Source: JANQEU01 sp965601455 (GTDB lineage Bacteria; Bacteroidota; Bacteroidia; Cytophagales; Cyclobacteriaceae). From it: 64,000 nt of DNA. Under the pieces are notes generated by a model that searched no databases, was not told where the DNA came from, and was given only the letters and a program-made list of their open reading frames with translations. Every line of letters starts with the position of its first letter. Within the stretch, counting starts at the first letter, position 1. The translations under genes were made by a program, and so were the position numbers. Below, in pieces: positions 29,185 to 39,670 of the stretch. The DNA lies in the NCBI GenBank assembly GCA_965601455.1, contig OZ271831.1, forward strand, positions 4,216,001 through 4,280,000. The letters are read 5' to 3'.

Positions 29185-30774
29185 TCAGTACTTCGCCCTT
29201 TTGTCACTCAAACCTAAGAAAACTCCATTGGTCCATCCAAATCCGTCCTGAGTTGGGTATTCACCACCACCAGCAAGTAAGGTTGTATCGGAAACATTGT
29301 ATTTTTCCATCATCTTACCTGTATTTCGATAAACCTTAGTATTTACCTTCAACCACCTATCTGCAATGTCGCTTGAAAGATCGCCAAAACCGTAATGTTC
29401 TAGGCCCTTGACTGCAATCCATTGTAAAGGAGCCCATCCGTTTGGCATATCCCACTGTTGTGCTGATTCAATAGTCGAAGTGGATATACCGCCAGGTATC
29501 AATAACTCTTCAACTAATGTCGGAACTTGTAAATCTGCAAAGTCCTGCCGAGCAACTTTCAAATACATTGGGTAGAAACTTGCCGCAGTGATATATGGAC
29601 TCAATTGATTTTCTGTCCAGATAATATCATTGTAAATCCCTCTGCTCTCATCCCAAAATAAGTCATTAATCGCATTGTATCTATTCTCAGCCTGTTTCAA
29701 ATAGTGTCTGGAAAGGTCCTCCTGTTCATTAATTTGGTAAAGCCTCGATAACATCACTTCCATGGTATAAGTCAGACAGTTTAAATCCAGCGGAAGAATT
29801 TCTGTTGTACGGATGGAGCTGAATTCATCTGGATTAGCAAACCACCGAGCACTAAAGTCCCAACCTGATTCGGCAGCGGCTCTGAGGTTTCGATAAAGTT
29901 TCTTTTTATCAAAATCTGTCAACCCGTGGGCAAGCTCTATGTCTTCCTTGAAGGATTCAGGTCTAGGTGTATCAAAATCATCCCAATACCTGTTTAATAG
30001 AGCCCCGTTGAATTTTACCACCCGCCTAAAGGCTACTAACGAATCAGATACGTTATCACTGCCGTCCATCCAAAAATCATATTCTCTCTGGATAGCGGTC
30101 AAATACTTAAGTGCTGTTTCATCATCGGTATATTGCCATAGAAGATTAACCATCATTGAAAAGTAAGGTGGTTGACTTCTCCCGATGTAGTAGGTTCTGT
30201 TTCCATTAGGCACGTACCCGATCTCGTTGATGAGATGAGCGAAATTATCAACCATCGATTCGATAATTTCCACTCGGTTCGACACACCTAGCCCAATCAT
30301 TGTAAAGTATGAATCCCAGTAATAAATCTCCCGGAATCGCCCTCCAGGCACGATATATTCATTCGGTAAGCTGATCAATGTGGAAGGTCCATCTTTCTTA
30401 TCAGCATCTCTAAGGAGTTGTCCCCATAGCACATTCAAATGAGCATCAAGATCTTCATTTATTCTGATTGAGTCTGTAGTCTTCTCCTCCGGAATATTAA
30501 AGTTTTCTCTAACAAATGACCCAATGTCAAAAGAGGAGTTATCTCTAAAAGCCCTGTAATCAGAGAGGATTAACTTGGGTTCCTTAATCGGATCGCTATC
30601 AACAAATGTTTTTGAGTCTTCAAAAATCCCGGACAACTGGATATCCACAAAAAGCTCCTCCAAGGATTCCCAGGGTTCATAAACCTGAACCTCCTTCGTT
30701 GATTCTACCGTCGTTGGCTGGCATGAAACGGCCAGTATTAGAAACCAGCCCTTTAACCATGAAGTCTTATTCAC
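29185..30774 (-). CDS. Trehalase, GH37 (lipoprotein)
   Basis: Inverting alpha,alpha-trehalase of 529 residues that splits trehalose into two glucose molecules. Both GH37 signatures are present: PGGRFREIYYWDSYF (143-157) and QWDMPNGWAP near the C-terminus. The catalytic acid is Asp306 in ESGWDFS. A lipoprotein signal (LAVSC, Cys18) places it in the periplasm or on the outer membrane. The start is a GTG at 30774, overlapping the upstream PAP2-like gene by 8 nt; it leaves the signal peptide complete. It is the last gene of the SusC/D-led run, which points to trehalose, or a trehalose-like osmolyte, as a substrate of the locus. Confidence 0.93.
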   Translation of the reverse strand: MNKTSWLKGWFLILAVSCQPTTVESTKEVQVYEPWESLEELFVDIQLSGIFEDSKTFVDSDPIKEPKLILSDYRAFRDNSSFDIGSFVRENFNIPEEKTTDSIRINEDLDAHLNVLWGQLLRDADKKDGPSTLISLPNEYIVPGGRFREIYYWDSYFTMIGLGVSNRVEIIESMVDNFAHLINEIGYVPNGNRTYYIGRSQPPYFSMMVNLLWQYTDDETALKYLTAIQREYDFWMDGSDNVSDSLVAFRRVVKFNGALLNRYWDDFDTPRPESFKEDIELAHGLTDFDKKKLYRNLRAAAESGWDFSARWFANPDEFSSIRTTEILPLDLNCLTYTMEVMLSRLYQINEQEDLSRHYLKQAENRYNAINDLFWDESRGIYNDIIWTENQLSPYITAASFYPMYLKVARQDFADLQVPTLVEELLIPGGISTSTIESAQQWDMPNGWAPLQWIAVKGLEHYGFGDLSSDIADRWLKVNTKVYRNTGKMMEKYNVSDTTLLAGGGEYPTQDGFGWTNGVFLGLSDKRAKY

Positions 30775-32113
30775 TTATTCGAGCCGTTTGCGGAGATTTC
30801 CGAGTGACCAATTTTTCAATAACATAATCTCCAACCTTCTCACCTTGACTCACTCCGTGATCAATCGCCATCATGTAGTGGATTCCTCCATAGAGTCTAC
30901 TTATTGCTGCTTCCTCTGATGCCTCTAAGAATGAATTAAAATTTCGAGGTGGTAGACCATACTCAACTTCCGTAGTGTCATTGAAGGGGAAATCTGGTCC
31001 GTAGATATCTGTCAAGGTGATCGCTGCAGCTCTTGAAATCACACTATGCCCACTTGTGTACTCAGGAAAAGGTGGTGTTTGTAGCAGGGGCACCCACTCT
31101 TCATCCAGGTACTGATTAATCAAAGTCTCAGGTCTGACAACAACACTTCTCCATTTCTCATCCCAACAGCTGATAAACGCGTCGAAAAGTGCAATGGAGA
31201 CCAGTGCATATGCCTCAACCGATTCATCGAAACTACTTTGTGCTTGTCTAGCTGCAATGGCAGTAATACCGATCCAATGTCCACCGGGAGTAATCTTTTT
31301 TGTGGCGAACATTGCATGACCTCTATGATGTGATACATAAGGGTTACAGTCCCAAAACTTTGCGATATCAGTACTCTCCTCATCCAGATTGGCTCCTACT
31401 TCGTACACCTCCTTAAGCTGATTATAAAAAGGAGAACCTTCGTTCATATCGACCGGCAACGGGGGAACCGGCGGAAATTGCTCTGCGGAATCTAAAACCA
31501 TCGTTCTTATCTCTCTCCAGTGAGGTTCTATTCCAGACATATAATCTGGTGGCGTAGGTTTCCAGTACTCGTCCTCCTGCCGGATGGTATATTTTGGATA
31601 CGTCCTTGTTTGCTTGTACATATCCTTATCTGCCCAATCAAGAATGTGATCTGCAACGATGTCTCCATAGTCTTTGGAAGCTTCAAAAACACCACTGGGT
31701 AAACCCTGGTCTTTTAGCTTTTCATATAGGTTGTCCTGGTATGAGATCATCTTTTCTTCAGAAAAGATTAATGTGCGACCAACTTTGAGAAAGGCATGCA
31801 GGGCTGCAAGATTAAAATTGATTGATTCATCAGCAGGATTAGGAACCGCTGGAAGTTGATTAAGCTGACTGGCTAAAGAAACGTACTTTGTAGGAAGTCC
31901 CTTCGCCAACACCTCATAGGCTGCAATACTTGGATAAGCGTATACCCTTGATGCCACCGGTGGTGAAAAAATGTCATGAACAATCACATCTGTGAGTTGT
32001 TTTACCGATGCATGATATACTTCCGGGCTATTAAGTGTCTGCTTGTATGTCTCGTCAGGTGTACATCCAACCAGTAAGCCCGTAATTAAAATAATTGATC
32101 CTATCCTTCTCAT
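30767..32113 (-). CDS. PAP2 / vanadium haloperoxidase-like lipoprotein
   Basis: Secreted 448-residue lipoprotein (lipobox LLVGC, Cys16) of the vanadium-dependent haloperoxidase and acid phosphatase (PAP2) superfamily. The active-site motifs are seen in order: KWRSVVVRP (K-x6-RP), YTSGHS (usual PSGH, Thr replacing Pro), and SRLYGGIHY (SR-x5-H). The N-terminal helical half is typical of the Bacteroidota haloperoxidase-like group. Actual activity could be dephosphorylation or halide oxidation; neither is settled. It overlaps the trehalase gene by 8 nt, and a 79-bp gap separates it from the GyrI-like gene upstream. Confidence 0.88.
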   Translation of the reverse strand: MRRIGSIILITGLLVGCTPDETYKQTLNSPEVYHASVKQLTDVIVHDIFSPPVASRVYAYPSIAAYEVLAKGLPTKYVSLASQLNQLPAVPNPADESINFNLAALHAFLKVGRTLIFSEEKMISYQDNLYEKLKDQGLPSGVFEASKDYGDIVADHILDWADKDMYKQTRTYPKYTIRQEDEYWKPTPPDYMSGIEPHWREIRTMVLDSAEQFPPVPPLPVDMNEGSPFYNQLKEVYEVGANLDEESTDIAKFWDCNPYVSHHRGHAMFATKKITPGGHWIGITAIAARQAQSSFDESVEAYALVSIALFDAFISCWDEKWRSVVVRPETLINQYLDEEWVPLLQTPPFPEYTSGHSVISRAAAITLTDIYGPDFPFNDTTEVEYGLPPRNFNSFLEASEEAAISRLYGGIHYMMAIDHGVSQGEKVGDYVIEKLVTRKSPQTARISE

Positions 32114-32192
32114 TATCGTTCCAATATTTCCGCAAAATTATGTCAATCTTAATAGATGATAAACCTATGTCTCTGACATTTTCAGAATATCA

Positions 32193-33098
32193 TCAAATAC
32201 CAGGTGATTTGATAGGAAAATAAATTTCTGCCTTCCAGGAGAGCTCATTACGATCGGCGATATTCGGATTATCAAAGAAAAACTCGATAGGTAATCCATC
32301 CGGCTCAATATCATTTTTTTCCATATAATGTCCCAAGGCGTACCAAGCTCTATCAGAGGTGATATAGTTCCCATTGTAGATTGCTTTTACTGCTCGCTTA
32401 CCTGGAATCCACTTATATTGAAGTATTGGGTGAGCCGGTAACGTATCATTTACGACTATGGGATAACAAAAATTAAATTCAAGTTCCTCACTGGTTTCAT
32501 CCCAGTGTGTTATTTCAACCATAGGTACTCCATCTTCCTTCAGATTGTTTTCTAAGACAAAACCGGAGATCAGGCTAAAGTTTGACATCATTCCCATCGC
32601 TTTTCCAAGCTGACTGGTTTTCAAAGGAATATATATACAAAAAACACTGTCGTATGCTGTAATACCCTGGACAGAAACTCTCGTTTTACTTAGATGCTCC
32701 TTCAATTTACCGTAGAAGTCCTTGGTGAGATATTTGATGTCCTTCTCGATTGGCGTTTCATTTATAGGTATAGTCAGCCTATTAATTATTTCTCTCCCAG
32801 GCTCCCAGGCTTTAACTCTCACCCTGGTAACCGAATCATTTTCAAGTATTACACTCCATTTAAGATTGTACTGTTTACCTCCTCGGCGGATTTTTTGTGA
32901 GATTACATTCTTATCTATATCAATAGACATATCACTTTCCGATAACGTATTCTCCCAGACCTTATAGGTCTCTAAAACTGTTCCAGGGTAAGTAGTAGCT
33001 TGAAATCTAACAACCAAGTCTGGCTCCCTGATGAACAAGTACCATGTCAAAAGCCCAACAAGTGCTATACTTATCGCAACGCTTAATCTAAATCTCAC
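32193..33098 (-). CDS. Membrane-anchored SRPBCC/GyrI-like protein
   Basis: A 301-residue protein with one N-terminal hydrophobic segment (about 7-24) followed by a region resembling the SRPBCC ligand-binding fold (about 30-140). The C-terminal half (about 150-300) resembles a GyrI/AraC effector-binding domain, including YHCEPI-like FNFCYPI, KRAVKAIYNGNY and the closing EIYFPI strand. No DNA-binding domain is present. It probably binds a small molecule at the membrane or in the periplasm. The start is a GTG at 33098; the next Met is far inside the domain. It overlaps the VCBS gene upstream by 11 nt. Confidence 0.6.
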   Translation of the reverse strand: MRFRLSVAISIALVGLLTWYLFIREPDLVVRFQATTYPGTVLETYKVWENTLSESDMSIDIDKNVISQKIRRGGKQYNLKWSVILENDSVTRVRVKAWEPGREIINRLTIPINETPIEKDIKYLTKDFYGKLKEHLSKTRVSVQGITAYDSVFCIYIPLKTSQLGKAMGMMSNFSLISGFVLENNLKEDGVPMVEITHWDETSEELEFNFCYPIVVNDTLPAHPILQYKWIPGKRAVKAIYNGNYITSDRAWYALGHYMEKNDIEPDGLPIEFFFDNPNIADRNELSWKAEIYFPIKSPGI

Positions 33099-36000
33099 TT
33101 CTCAGAATTTGATAAACCTGTACAGGTTGGTTATTGATTGTTATGAGCAAATAATCGCGATTATTGATACTTAAGACATTTAAATCTCTTACTGATTTAT
33201 TCATCAGCTCAAGGCCAAGATTATCTGCCATTTGCACCTCACCAGAACCAGAAATAATGGCGCCAGGGAAAGAACCAAACCGACCATGGTAGGGTTTCAC
33301 TCCAAAATAATTCCCGGCAACGAGCACTTCGTCTTTACCATCTCCAGAAAAATCAAACTTCGTGAAGGCCATAATTGGAGCCAGTTGCAATTCCGCTTCG
33401 AAGGGTACAAAAACGAAAGCTCCTTCATCATTTCTAAGGAAGCCCGACTCCAATGTAGAGACCTGGCGTTTCTCCGCGTCAGCTAGTACATTATCGAAAA
33501 TTTCCCTTGTGGTTTGCCCTGCAAAATCTTTGTAGGTCGTGTATTTTTTTCGCAAGCCAACCATTTGAGAAGCTAATCCATCTAGTCCTTCAATTGGAAA
33601 TAGATTTCCTTCCTTTGAAATGGAAATAATGGTTTCCGTTGACCCATTGTCATCGAAATCGTCATAGTGCATGACCATAGGATCTTGTATGGAAGCCTGA
33701 AACTTGGAGTTTAAACCCCAGTTCCCAAGAAGATAGTCCTCATCGCCATCACCGTCAATATCAAACGGAATGATCTCTTGCCAAAGTCCAGAAAGATCTT
33801 GCTTCAAAATCTTTTCCATGACAAGTTCTTTTCCATCGTTCATAAAAAACTTGGGCGACATCCATTCACCCACAACAATAAGATCCACCTTACCGTCATT
33901 GTTGTAATCGGACCAAATTGCATCGGTGACCATACCACATTTAGAAATTTCGTCATTCTCGATCGGGGTAAACTTCCCTTTTTCGTTCACTAAAAGGTAG
34001 GAGTTGGGAATTTTTCCGAAGTCTGCCGACACCGATTGACTTCCAAGAAAAACATCAATATCTCCATCACCATCAAAATCTGAAGTTGCTATTACCGATG
34101 TATTGTGAAAGTTTCTTGGAAAATCCTGAGTAACATAGCCCGTCTCGGTTTGAAGGTACAATGCATCCAGTAATGGCTCCATTTCATTGAAAAAATCAGC
34201 ACCACCGGAGCCTATCAATAAATCAGAAATCTGATCTCCGTTAAAATCTGCGATTGCAGCAACGACTTCTTCTCGGATTGAATCGTTTTGAATTTCTGAA
34301 TACAAGCTTTCTTTAAAGGAATCTCCTGACTGAATGTAAATTTTGGAGCTTATAAATTTCGACCCCCCAAAGAATATGTCTGTCTTACCATCATTGTTTA
34401 TATCACCCAAAGCCGTAGCTGGTCCACGATCAGACACCTTGTATGGAATGAGTTTTTGACGATCAAAATCAACATATCTATCCTCGTTATGGGTAAAATT
34501 TATTCCCAGATTATTCTCTACTTTTTCAAAAATTCTGGTTTCTAGAAGCTCCTTCAGGATATTTCCAGGTTCCGGGTTGTATGCTATCCGGTTGAACTCA
34601 TTGATCTGAAATTCTCTCAACCTCTGAATTTTTCCATCGGGCCATTGGATATTGATTGAATCAATAGTCACATCTGTGGGAATACCAAAATGTACCACTG
34701 GTTCTGAAGATGCCTGAAATCCTCTGATATAGTAGAATTCCCTGCTCAACAATCCCGCTGTGGTAAAAACATTCACTTTTGTCCCTATTCCAGCCGGATT
34801 TAGCTCCGAATAATCGAACATAAACTTTAAATAGTTTCCTTCGCTGTTGTTATTTATTAAGATCCTTGATTGTCCATTCAAGTTATTAATAATAACATCA
34901 AGGTCTCCGTCCGCATCAAGGTCAGCTAATGCTGTAGCCGTAGAATAGGTTAACTCATCAGGCAGCCAACTTTCAGACTGATCTTCAAAGGCCAGTCCTC
35001 CGCTACCTTTGAATATATAATCTCTTGTGGCTCCAGAAGGCATGAGCTCAAGTGCCTGCTGATCTACCAGCTTTGTGGTACTCATCTTTCCCATTATCTG
35101 TTCGCTTGATACGAAACGAATGTAATCGAGATCATTTGGCCGCTTAGGTATTCCATTTGAAACGTAAAGATCCTGGTTGCCATCAAGATCAAAGTCTGCG
35201 AACAATGCGCTCCAGCTCCAGTCAGTTGCTGAAACTCCACTCAACAAACCGACTTCTTGATATGGGTTAGGACCATTATTAATCTGGAGCATATTTCTCG
35301 AAAACTGGTAATGGTAGCCATACTGTTCCCGTCGAAGTTTTTGTATGTTATAATCTTCATCACCTTCAGAACGTTTGAGCACTCGTTCGTCCTCAGGAAG
35401 CATATCTAATGAAATGAGGTCAGGTCGACCGTCTTTATTAATATCGGCCACATCACATCCCATTGAAAACCTTGAAGTGTAACCAAAATAATTTCTTAGT
35501 TCCTCTGAAAAGGTCCCATTACCGGTATTTAAATAATAGTAATCATCTTCATGAAAGTCATTACCTACGAAAATATCAGGATATTTATCCCCATTGAAGT
35601 CGGATACAGCTATTCCAAGTCCATAGCCATTTACCCCACCATAGATCCCCGCTTGTTCACTGACATCGGTAAAGAATCCGTTATCATTTCTTAGCAGTTT
35701 ATCCCCGGTTTCATAGGTCCTCCGATTTCTAAGATCCGCATGTCCAAACGACTCTTGTGTGTGAATCGCGTGATTCAAAAGGTACATGTCTAAATCTCCA
35801 TCCAAGTCATAATCAAGAAATGCCACTGACGAACTGTATGTGTCAAAATCTAAACCATACTCTTGTGACCGCTCTGAAAAGGTATTGTCCCCGTTATTTA
35901 TAAAGAGCTCGTTATAACCTTGAAGTCCTCGAACACCCACTACCGCACACACGTAGATATCTAGCCAACCGTCTGCATTAATGTCAACCATGACCGCTCC

Positions 36001-36345
36001 CGTATTCCAATCGCTTTCTCCACTAACTCCTGCTTCGGTTGTTATATCTTCAAAATCCAGATCTCCTTTGTTGAGATAAAGTTTGTTTTTGACCTGGTTG
36101 CCGGCGAAGAATATATCAGGAAGTCCGTCATTATTAACATCACCAACTGCTACCCCTGCTCCGTTGTAGAAATAGAGATAGTCCAGTATGTTAAAATCTT
36201 CAGTTTCTGTAATAGTATTTTGAAATGAAATCCCGGATTCATCTGAGTCCAGAACGGTGAACATTCGACTACCGTTGTCGCCGCAACTCGTTATCAGCAT
36301 ACTTAATACTGAAAGTATGCTGAAAATTTCCCCATTGGATATCAT
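33088..36345 (-). CDS. VCBS/FG-GAP repeat lipoprotein with UnbV domain, copy 1
   Basis: Large surface lipoprotein, the first of three paralogues. From the ATG at 36345 it has 1085 residues and a clean lipoprotein signal (LITSC); an upstream ATG at 36381 would add 12 residues that spoil the signal and overlap the neighbouring gene by 35 nt. It contains many beta-propeller repeats with Ca-binding DxNxDGxxD motifs (DVNNDGLPD, DINADGWLD, DYDLDGDLD). An ASPIC/UnbV domain follows in the middle (about 520-580, GFQASSEPVVHFG and IQWPDGKIQRL), then a second propeller. Role likely binding of a ligand, polymer or partner protein at the surface. The GyrI-like gene overlaps its end by 11 nt. Confidence 0.85.
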   Translation of the reverse strand: MISNGEIFSILSVLSMLITSCGDNGSRMFTVLDSDESGISFQNTITETEDFNILDYLYFYNGAGVAVGDVNNDGLPDIFFAGNQVKNKLYLNKGDLDFEDITTEAGVSGESDWNTGAVMVDINADGWLDIYVCAVVGVRGLQGYNELFINNGDNTFSERSQEYGLDFDTYSSSVAFLDYDLDGDLDMYLLNHAIHTQESFGHADLRNRRTYETGDKLLRNDNGFFTDVSEQAGIYGGVNGYGLGIAVSDFNGDKYPDIFVGNDFHEDDYYYLNTGNGTFSEELRNYFGYTSRFSMGCDVADINKDGRPDLISLDMLPEDERVLKRSEGDEDYNIQKLRREQYGYHYQFSRNMLQINNGPNPYQEVGLLSGVSATDWSWSALFADFDLDGNQDLYVSNGIPKRPNDLDYIRFVSSEQIMGKMSTTKLVDQQALELMPSGATRDYIFKGSGGLAFEDQSESWLPDELTYSTATALADLDADGDLDVIINNLNGQSRILINNNSEGNYLKFMFDYSELNPAGIGTKVNVFTTAGLLSREFYYIRGFQASSEPVVHFGIPTDVTIDSINIQWPDGKIQRLREFQINEFNRIAYNPEPGNILKELLETRIFEKVENNLGINFTHNEDRYVDFDRQKLIPYKVSDRGPATALGDINNDGKTDIFFGGSKFISSKIYIQSGDSFKESLYSEIQNDSIREEVVAAIADFNGDQISDLLIGSGGADFFNEMEPLLDALYLQTETGYVTQDFPRNFHNTSVIATSDFDGDGDIDVFLGSQSVSADFGKIPNSYLLVNEKGKFTPIENDEISKCGMVTDAIWSDYNNDGKVDLIVVGEWMSPKFFMNDGKELVMEKILKQDLSGLWQEIIPFDIDGDGDEDYLLGNWGLNSKFQASIQDPMVMHYDDFDDNGSTETIISISKEGNLFPIEGLDGLASQMVGLRKKYTTYKDFAGQTTREIFDNVLADAEKRQVSTLESGFLRNDEGAFVFVPFEAELQLAPIMAFTKFDFSGDGKDEVLVAGNYFGVKPYHGRFGSFPGAIISGSGEVQMADNLGLELMNKSVRDLNVLSINNRDYLLITINNQPVQVYQILRSEI

Positions 36346-36346
36346 A

Positions 36347-39300
36347 TCAATTGACCTCGAAAATTTTAGGTTTCTGATCATTTATCCCAGCAATGATGAA
36401 GGACTTACCTTCTTTGTCTTTAAATGACTTCAGGTACTTTACCTCATCTCTTATGTAGAAACCGGATTCGTTGTAATTAACCCATTCGTATTCGAAATTG
36501 CCTTTACCCAATAGGACACTTCCATAATTTCCATCCAATCTTGAATACTGCGGTCTAAATTCAAAATTGTTACCCGCCATAACCAAATCCATTATGCCGT
36601 CCTGATTCACATCCTGGCAAGCAATGTCGCAAACGCAGGATAACTGCACCCTGTTTGGCAACGTCTTTCTTACAAATTGGAAGTCACCTACATTCTCAAG
36701 CACAATGGTCTCAGAATTTGTCACGGCCTTTTCAATAGTATTTTCCATCACCTCCTTCGAGAAAAGCTCGCCAATTGTCCTTTTTGCATAGTCGGAGGCC
36801 TTCAGATTTTCCTTTTTCAGTGATACGATTTGACCGGTTATTTCTTTCCTCATATGAATTGGATAATCCCCTCCGTCTGAATGGATCGTCTTAATTTGCT
36901 CGATGTCTCCGTTATTATCAAAATCGTTTACCCAAAGCTTAACTGGTTTATCAACTTCAGGTACATATGGAATGTTACTACCGTTGTTGCCTAGTATGAT
37001 ATCCTGATCTCCATCCTGGTCTAGATCAGCAGTTTCAATCGCCAGCCACCAACCAGTTAATGAGTCAAGGGAGCTTTCTGCTTTTTTAAGTCCTCTCCCG
37101 GAGTTTTTGAAGACAATTGGAGATCCCCAATCGGAAACGGTAATCAAATCTGAATTACCGTCCTGATCGATATCAACCCATTTGGCGTCTGTAACCATTC
37201 CAGCTTTTCGAAGATCGTAAGCATACCTTTCAGTACCGTCGGAGAAAACGCCATTCCCATCATTCACCAAAAGAAGATGCTTAGGATCGATGCCATATAT
37301 TCCGGGAACACTTCGTGATCCAACAAATAGGTCAATATCACCGTCGCCATCAAAATCATTAGATGCTATAACAGAAATATTGTCATTTGTTGTTGGTAAA
37401 TCGTAACTCGTACGATCAAATTTTCCTTCTCCATCGTTAAGAAATAATCGTGCTGAGTAGTATCGCTGATCCTCTTTTTCATTCCCACCAGACCCTACTA
37501 TCAAATCATTATCACCGTCACCATCAACATCCGCGAATTCGGCGCAGGTGTCTTCATATGCTGCCTCATCGATCAGGTCCAATTGCTTAGAAGCTACTAC
37601 ATCACCATTCCCATTGTGAAAATAAATAGCCCCTGCTTGCCCTTTAGCTCCACCGACGAATAGATCCTCATTACCATCACCATTTACATCTGCGATCGCC
37701 ACAGCTGGACCTTCCTGCGAAAGCTGATGTGAAATCATTCCTTCATGATCGAAATCATTGAAGTAGTTTTCTTCATGCCTGGTTAGTATTTCATTCTTCT
37801 TTTCGTTGACGATCGGCTCAATCACTTCTTTTGTACGGTTAAAAACTTCTTCCGCATCTGTATGATTGACATTTATCGTCTGATTTGCCGCGATGTTCGT
37901 TAACAGCTGAGTTTGATTATCTGGCCATATAACCCGAACTGAATCCAGAGATGTAATAGAACCTAAACCAAAAGTCAAGCTATACTCCATTGAAGATTGA
38001 AAACCTCTTGAAGGCATCAGTTCCTGACTAATTACGAGATCATCCTTATATAACCTGACCTGAGAACCAATGCCAAATTGGTTTTTGTCTGGTCCTTCAA
38101 AACTGACTTTAAGGAAATTGTTTTCTGTGGTCTCCGAAGTATTATTTTTGAAGACAAACACTTCCATATTGACATTGTTAACGATTAAGTCCAGGTCGCC
38201 ATCGTTATCAAGATCAGCATAAGCACAACCATTAGAAAAACTTGGTATTTCAAGTCCCCAATTATCAGTAACGTCGTCGAACCTCAGATCACCCGTATTC
38301 CTAAAGGCATAATTTGTCACCGGGACTATTGGCATTTTATTAATGATCTCACTGATTTCTTCCTTCTGCCCTGTCAATGCCAGGTTCTGAATTACTTCAT
38401 TGGCAAAAAAGTCAACAAAATCTATATCCGTGAGGTCATGGTTTATCCCATTTGTAACGTAGATGTCTTTGTAACCATCATTATCCATATCAAAGATTAG
38501 ACCAGCCCAACTCCAATCCGTTCTGGCTACTCCGCTGAAGTAAGCGGTCTCTGTAAATGACCCATTGCCGTTGTTAATTTGCAATGTGTTTTGGATATAC
38601 TGCTGATAGAAATCCTTGCTCTGCTTAAGTTTGAAAACATTGTAGCCCTCAAACTCCATAACACTTTTTACCCTCTGATTTTCTTCAGGAAGCATATCCG
38701 TGATGAAAATATCATTGAGGCCATCATTGTTCACATCAGCCATGTCAACACCCATGGCAGACAAACATAGGTGAGAGGTCCAATTCTTTATATCCTCTTT
38801 AAATGTTCCATCCTGGTTATTGATATAGAGGTAGTCTCTTTCGTAAAAGTCGTTTGATACATATATATCCGGATATGAATCTTCGTTTATATCGGTCACA
38901 AAAACTCCAAGACCAAAACCAATTAGACTTCCAAATATTCCAGATGTTTCGCTTACATCCGTGAAAGTATCTCCATCATTTCTTAACAAAAGATCTCCTA
39001 CTCCTTTGAAGATATCCGGAACGTCCCAATCCCGAGCTCTTACGTGCCGATGAGCGGCGTAGCCAAGACTGCTTACTGGAATATTGCTGTTATTTAGAAT
39101 GTAGGCATCGAGGTCTCCATCCTTATCATAGTCGAAAAAAGTAGCATGAGTAGAGAATCCGGTTTCTGCCAAATTATACTCTTTTGCCATTTCAGTGAAT
39201 GTGAGGTCTCCGTTGTTGATGTACAGATCATTATCGTGATTATCCCCCTCCAAATTACCAGCATTACTCACATATATATCCAGAAATCCATCGTTATTAA

Positions 39301-39670
39301 TGTCCACCATATTTACCCCGGTAGACCATGGTTTATTCCCTTCGATCCCTGCTGACGCTGATATGTCTTCAAACTGAAAATTGCCTTTGTTTAGAAACAA
39401 TTTGTTTGCCGTCATATTAGCAGTTAGGTATATGTCAGTAAGCCCATCGTTGTTTACATCTCCAACCGCTACTCCTCCTCCATTGTAGAAGTTTCGATAT
39501 TTGAAGATATTAATCTCCTTCTGGTTTTCCACAGAGTTAATAAAGTTGATCCCTGTTTCCTCCGAGGATAGTTTGGTAAACAATTTTGACTGACTTCTCT
39601 CCTCTGACATTTCACAGGAAAACAGAAGCAAAACCAATGTGAATAATGTAAGATTCTTATTCATTTCCAT
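36347..39670 (-). CDS. VCBS/FG-GAP repeat lipoprotein with UnbV domain, copy 2
   Basis: Second paralogue, 1107 residues, lipobox LLFSC in the first 20 residues (a second ATG two codons in would serve equally). It has the same order: N-terminal FG-GAP propeller with repeated D-x-D/N-x-DG-x-x-D Ca motifs (DVNNDGLTD, DINNDGFLD, DYDKDGDLD), central UnbV domain (GFQSSMEYSLTFGLG and VIWPDNQTQLL), and a second propeller with DVNGDGNEDLF and DVDGDGDNDLI. It overlaps the 3' end of copy 3 by 14 nt and ends 1 nt before the preferred start of copy 1, so all three are translated from one mRNA. Confidence 0.9.
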   Translation of the reverse strand: MEMNKNLTLFTLVLLLFSCEMSEERSQSKLFTKLSSEETGINFINSVENQKEINIFKYRNFYNGGGVAVGDVNNDGLTDIYLTANMTANKLFLNKGNFQFEDISASAGIEGNKPWSTGVNMVDINNDGFLDIYVSNAGNLEGDNHDNDLYINNGDLTFTEMAKEYNLAETGFSTHATFFDYDKDGDLDAYILNNSNIPVSSLGYAAHRHVRARDWDVPDIFKGVGDLLLRNDGDTFTDVSETSGIFGSLIGFGLGVFVTDINEDSYPDIYVSNDFYERDYLYINNQDGTFKEDIKNWTSHLCLSAMGVDMADVNNDGLNDIFITDMLPEENQRVKSVMEFEGYNVFKLKQSKDFYQQYIQNTLQINNGNGSFTETAYFSGVARTDWSWAGLIFDMDNDGYKDIYVTNGINHDLTDIDFVDFFANEVIQNLALTGQKEEISEIINKMPIVPVTNYAFRNTGDLRFDDVTDNWGLEIPSFSNGCAYADLDNDGDLDLIVNNVNMEVFVFKNNTSETTENNFLKVSFEGPDKNQFGIGSQVRLYKDDLVISQELMPSRGFQSSMEYSLTFGLGSITSLDSVRVIWPDNQTQLLTNIAANQTINVNHTDAEEVFNRTKEVIEPIVNEKKNEILTRHEENYFNDFDHEGMISHQLSQEGPAVAIADVNGDGNEDLFVGGAKGQAGAIYFHNGNGDVVASKQLDLIDEAAYEDTCAEFADVDGDGDNDLIVGSGGNEKEDQRYYSARLFLNDGEGKFDRTSYDLPTTNDNISVIASNDFDGDGDIDLFVGSRSVPGIYGIDPKHLLLVNDGNGVFSDGTERYAYDLRKAGMVTDAKWVDIDQDGNSDLITVSDWGSPIVFKNSGRGLKKAESSLDSLTGWWLAIETADLDQDGDQDIILGNNGSNIPYVPEVDKPVKLWVNDFDNNGDIEQIKTIHSDGGDYPIHMRKEITGQIVSLKKENLKASDYAKRTIGELFSKEVMENTIEKAVTNSETIVLENVGDFQFVRKTLPNRVQLSCVCDIACQDVNQDGIMDLVMAGNNFEFRPQYSRLDGNYGSVLLGKGNFEYEWVNYNESGFYIRDEVKYLKSFKDKEGKSFIIAGINDQKPKIFEVN